A stretch of DNA of 28,247 bases. Source: Dehalococcoidia bacterium UBA1332 (GTDB taxonomy: Bacteria; Chloroflexota; Dehalococcoidia; Lucifugimonadales; Lucifugimonadaceae). A model generated the notes under the pieces. The model had not been told where the DNA came from. It saw nothing but the letters and a program-made list of their open reading frames with translations, and did not search any database. Below are positions 25,686-28,247 of the stretch, one piece after another; position 1 is the stretch's first letter, and every line of letters starts with the position of its first letter. The DNA is taken from NCBI GenBank assembly GCA_002306745.1, contig DBSW01000169.1:1-28247 (forward strand), in the 5' to 3' direction. A program made the translations under genes and the position numbers.

Positions 25686-25713
25686 TTGACACAAAATCTG
25701 ACAGGTCTACTAT
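25686..25713 (+). promoter_or_regulatory. Predicted sigma-70-type promoter for the zinc-ribbon/coiled-coil gene
   Basis: A perfect TTGACA (25686-25691) and TACTAT (25708-25713) are 16 nt apart, in the region divergent to pyk. It would also transcribe the recombinase-like gene abutting downstream. Confidence 0.55.
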
Positions 25714-25766
25714 TCATATAACACTCTGTATTTTTTGTTTACTTTTTATCAGTTTGGGAAAACCTC

Positions 25767-26468
25767 GTGACAATCGCACAATCTTTGCTCGCGCTACAAG
25801 ACACTGATCAGGCGTTAGCTTTACGTCGTCGGGAATATCGAGAAATTGAGGCGGAACTCGCTTCGGAGGGCGGTATCCCTGAACTGCGTGAAAACTGTGA
25901 GAAAACCCGAAAACTTGAACTTGAAGCGAAAGTTGAAACTGCGAGACTTGAGTCTGATATGGCTACCCTAAAGGAGCAAGTCAATGAGCTTGAAACTAGG
26001 TTATATGGTGGATCTATCACTAACGTTCGAGAATTAACTGCTATTGAAACTGAACATGCAGGTGCTAGAAGAAATCTTGCGAAAGTCGAAGAATCAATTG
26101 CCCCCGCTGAAGTAGCTGTTGAACACGCTAGGAAGAAGTATGAAGACCTGACGAAGGAACTTGCTGAGCGTGAGAAGAGTTGGAAGGATAGAAAAGTTGA
26201 ACTTCGCAAAAGAATGGCGACACAAGGTGCTGCGTTTAACGAGATGCTCGAGGCTCGAAACGTTGAGGCGGCTCAGATACCAGAAGAAGATTTGGCTAGA
26301 TACAACCGCCTCTTTAGGTCTAACCGTGGTGTAGCGGTTGTAAAAGTTGATCGTGGTGTTTGCCAAGGGTGTCACGTAAGATTGCCAGTTGGTGAATTAA
26401 CTCGTCTCCGGGCGTCCGACGGACCTATTCCCTGCAGTTATTGTAGGGCACTATTGACTGAGCAATAA
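25767..26468 (+). CDS. C4-type zinc ribbon / coiled-coil protein (zf-RING_7 family)
   Basis: The 233-residue protein is a long coiled coil (about 15-185) with a conserved hinge LETRLYGGSITNVRELTAIETE (residues 75-96) and a C-terminal four-cysteine zinc ribbon: C199/C202 (GVCQGCHV) and C223/C226 (IPCSYCRALL). This is the PF02591 family; its chlamydial relatives (CT398/CdsZ) act as adaptors. A general bacterial function is unsettled. It starts at GTG 25767 with GGGA upstream and has a consensus-like promoter. The next gene begins immediately after its stop, implying coupling. Confidence 0.9.
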   Translation: MTIAQSLLALQDTDQALALRRREYREIEAELASEGGIPELRENCEKTRKLELEAKVETARLESDMATLKEQVNELETRLYGGSITNVRELTAIETEHAGARRNLAKVEESIAPAEVAVEHARKKYEDLTKELAEREKSWKDRKVELRKRMATQGAAFNEMLEARNVEAAQIPEEDLARYNRLFRSNRGVAVVKVDRGVCQGCHVRLPVGELTRLRASDGPIPCSYCRALLTEQ

Positions 26469-27914
26469 TTGCGAGCAGTCGGTTTTCATAGCGAACCCGC
26501 GAAAATGTCAAGTGCGTCTCGTGATACGCAATTTCACGAGGATTTAATACATTCAAACGATCGTCTTGACTCAAGGTCTGAGATTGAGATCTACGCTCAT
26601 CGTAATTCTCATCACATAATAAATTGGTATGAACCATCCGAAGACGAAACTGCAAACGATTTCAATGCCCGTAATCAAAGGTATAGGCAGATGATTGCTT
26701 CGTTCAGCGGTCCTGATGCACAACTCGCTCTTGTCCTTGTGCCGGACGCTTCTCATCTTGCTCAAGACCTCGAGACATTCGTCAGTCGTTTACTAGAACT
26801 GGACCGGCTTGGTACAGAGGTTAGATGCACTGATCCTGACCTGCCTGATCCGTTACAAAGTGGCGAAAAACTGCTTGACCTAGGCGGTGAGTCATCTCAA
26901 AGGCAGTTGCGTATTAAAACCGCGGTTTTATCAAAAGCCTCGCGAGGCGAGGTGCTTGGACGCACTCCATATGGATATGAGGCTGGTCCTGATGGACTAT
27001 TAAGAATAGTGGATCAAGAAGCCGAAATCGTAAAGGAGATTTTTAAGGCATATGCAGGGTCTAAGTACTTTGAAGATGCGAAACTGTTTGAAGGGCCAGG
27101 ATTACGGGCGATTGCTAGATCACTAAACAATAGAGGGATAGTTACCAGAACAGGTAGACCATGGTCTGCATTGGCGATATCGGGGATTTTGAAAAATCGA
27201 ACATATCTGGGGACTTACGCTAGATATGGGGTGAGAATAGCTGGTAGTCATGAGCCTTTGGTTGATCGAGAAATATTTAACCGAGCTGACGCCGTGATCA
27301 AAAGTCGAACTCCGGTTAGGAGCCAAGCATCGCAGCAGCCATATATTTTTGGTGGCATAGCTCGTTGTAGTCTTTGCGGTCGAGGACTCAATGGGCTAAC
27401 TAGACGCCGGGTTTGGAAACGTAGCGATGGGTCATCGATTTCTAAGTCTTATCGATATTATGAATGTCCTTCCCGAGATGCCAATCGAGAACGTATGTAT
27501 GGATCGTTTCGCCATTCAACATGGCGTGAAAATGACCTTGAGGATGCTGTGCGAGAAAAGGTTGCGCGTTGGGGCATCCGCATCAAAAAAAAACTTCGAC
27601 CATTCACTAAAGACAAGGCTGCTCATGAACTCTCCGAAGCAGAGAGATACTTCAAACGATCCGTACGATTGGTTGCTTCAGCTTACGGAACTTTAGGCGA
27701 TCTAGAGTCACCTCTAGATCAATTATCTAAGGCGCGAAAGGCTGTTAATTTGGCTAAAGAAGCGTCGAGTGGTGCGGGAGATATTTTGGAAATTGATCGT
27801 CTTGTCAATGATTTACTGTCCTCCGAGATTGATCCTGCACGATTGGCTGCCCGTGCTTTGATCGAACGAGTAATTGCGAGTGAAGAGCAGTTTGAGGTGA
27901 TTCCGCGCACATAG
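26469..27914 (+). CDS. Serine-recombinase-like protein with degenerate catalytic domain
   Basis: Residues 165-280 match the large-serine-recombinase 'Recombinase' domain: GRTPYGYEAGPDGLLRIV, GLRAIARSLNNRGIVTRTGR and the WSALAISGILKNRTYLG block. A zinc-ribbon domain follows (C300, C303, C333), with H349 perhaps in place of the fourth cysteine, then a helical C-terminus (385-481). The N-terminal resolvase domain is recognisable only loosely (IYAHRNSHHIINWYEPS, LALVLVPDASHLAQDLETF). The usual YxRxS catalytic start reads VGFHSEP and the DRLxRD arginines read SHLAQD, so serine and both arginines appear lost. If the true start is ATG 26505, the first motif is missing altogether. It follows the zinc-ribbon gene with no gap and precedes rnpB. 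Probably non-catalytic DNA binding, by inference. Confidence 0.75.
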   Translation: MRAVGFHSEPAKMSSASRDTQFHEDLIHSNDRLDSRSEIEIYAHRNSHHIINWYEPSEDETANDFNARNQRYRQMIASFSGPDAQLALVLVPDASHLAQDLETFVSRLLELDRLGTEVRCTDPDLPDPLQSGEKLLDLGGESSQRQLRIKTAVLSKASRGEVLGRTPYGYEAGPDGLLRIVDQEAEIVKEIFKAYAGSKYFEDAKLFEGPGLRAIARSLNNRGIVTRTGRPWSALAISGILKNRTYLGTYARYGVRIAGSHEPLVDREIFNRADAVIKSRTPVRSQASQQPYIFGGIARCSLCGRGLNGLTRRRVWKRSDGSSISKSYRYYECPSRDANRERMYGSFRHSTWRENDLEDAVREKVARWGIRIKKKLRPFTKDKAAHELSEAERYFKRSVRLVASAYGTLGDLESPLDQLSKARKAVNLAKEASSGAGDILEIDRLVNDLLSSEIDPARLAARALIERVIASEEQFEVIPRT

Positions 27915-27957
27915 AGAATCTGTTGGAGGTAAGTGGCTTCTTGAACATGGTTAATAC

Positions 27958-27987
27958 TTTACTTGTGTTTTGCAGGTAACCTAGTAT
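27958..27987 (+). promoter_or_regulatory. Possible rnpB promoter
   Basis: TTTACT (27958-27963) and TAGTAT (27982-27987), spacer 18 nt, each with four of six consensus bases, placed 4-8 nt before the apparent 5' end of the RNase P RNA. Weak match, good position. Confidence 0.35.
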
Positions 27988-27990
27988 ATG

Positions 27991-28247
27991 TCGCGAGGAG
28001 GATGGACGGTCGCTGCTGCTTTAATAGCAGGAGAGGAAAGTCCGAGCACCTCATGAATCAGAGTGCCTGCTAACAGCAGGGCGGGGTGACCCGACAGACA
28101 GTGCAACAGAAAACATAACGCCTTGATAAACGAATCAATTCGAACATTCAAGGTAAGTGTGAAAAGGTGCGGTAAAAGCGCACCGCTCGTGTGGTGACAT
28201 ACGAGGCAAGGTAAACCTCACTCGGTGCAAGACCAAATAGGGAAGCG
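27991..28247 (+). ncRNA. rnpB: RNase P RNA, type A (5' part, truncated by window end)
   Basis: The catalytic RNA that trims tRNA 5' leaders. Conserved elements appear in order: GAGGAAAGTCCGAGC (28034-28048), GGGGTGACCCGACAGACAGTGCAACAGAAA near 28083-28112 as the P10-P11 region, GGTGCGGTAAAAGCGCACCG around 28166, and GGCAAGGTAAACCTC with GGTGCAAGACCAAATAGGG near the window end. A short P3-like hairpin (CTGCT/AGCAG) lies near 28016-28032. The 5' end is approximate, and the 3' strand of P1 and P4 falls outside the window. Confidence 0.97.

Overview
This window looks like a chromosomal, moderately AT-rich segment of a bacterium. It is most likely a Chloroflexota member of the Dehalococcoidia/SAR202 type. 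That placement is inference: it rests on an HspR-GrpE-DnaK cluster, Rex, a DUF951 gene, an AcuC-like deacetylase, an EELSEED-type AtpD, and heavy use of TTG and GTG start codons. No marker gene here settles the taxonomy.

Layout. (1) 1-1150: the 3' end of a pyrF-like OMP decarboxylase gene, overlapped by a DUF951 gene, then a bifunctional-nuclease family gene. (2) 1370-8979: a complete F-type ATP synthase operon in the order atpI/Z-B-E-F-H-A-G-D-C. Subunit a carries a large His-rich insertion, and a perfect 12-bp hairpin separates atpE from atpF. (3) 9077-10495: the redox regulator Rex (minus strand), a small four-helix membrane protein, and a previously easy-to-miss 56-codon zinc-ribbon gene (minus strand) with its own terminator. 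(4) 10851-14160: hspR-grpE-dnaK, closed by a strong rho-independent terminator. (5) 14229-19479: a xylulokinase-like kinase, converging with a minus-strand pair (membrane-anchored gluzincin peptidase, then AcuC-like deacetylase), then a divergent FAH-family gene. (6) 19469-20115: a broken Pro/Thr-rich lipoprotein-like gene with one frameshift and one in-frame TGA. (7) 20269-24045: a MoxR ATPase, DUF58 and DUF4129 membrane protein cassette. (8) 24068-28247: pyruvate kinase (minus), a divergent C4 zinc-ribbon/coiled-coil gene, a degenerate serine-recombinase-like gene abutting it, and the 5' part of the RNase P RNA gene running off the window.

How it fits together. Most of the window is housekeeping: ATP synthesis, NADH sensing (Rex), protein folding and its repressor (HspR), glycolysis (PK) and tRNA processing (rnpB). 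The parts that deserve attention are the AtpB insertion, the HspR N-terminal extension, the recombinase that has lost its expected catalytic residues and sits next to rnpB, the decaying lipoprotein gene, the MoxR cassette, and several structured intergenic elements. I did not find a convincing wholly new multi-gene defence or mobile system here.
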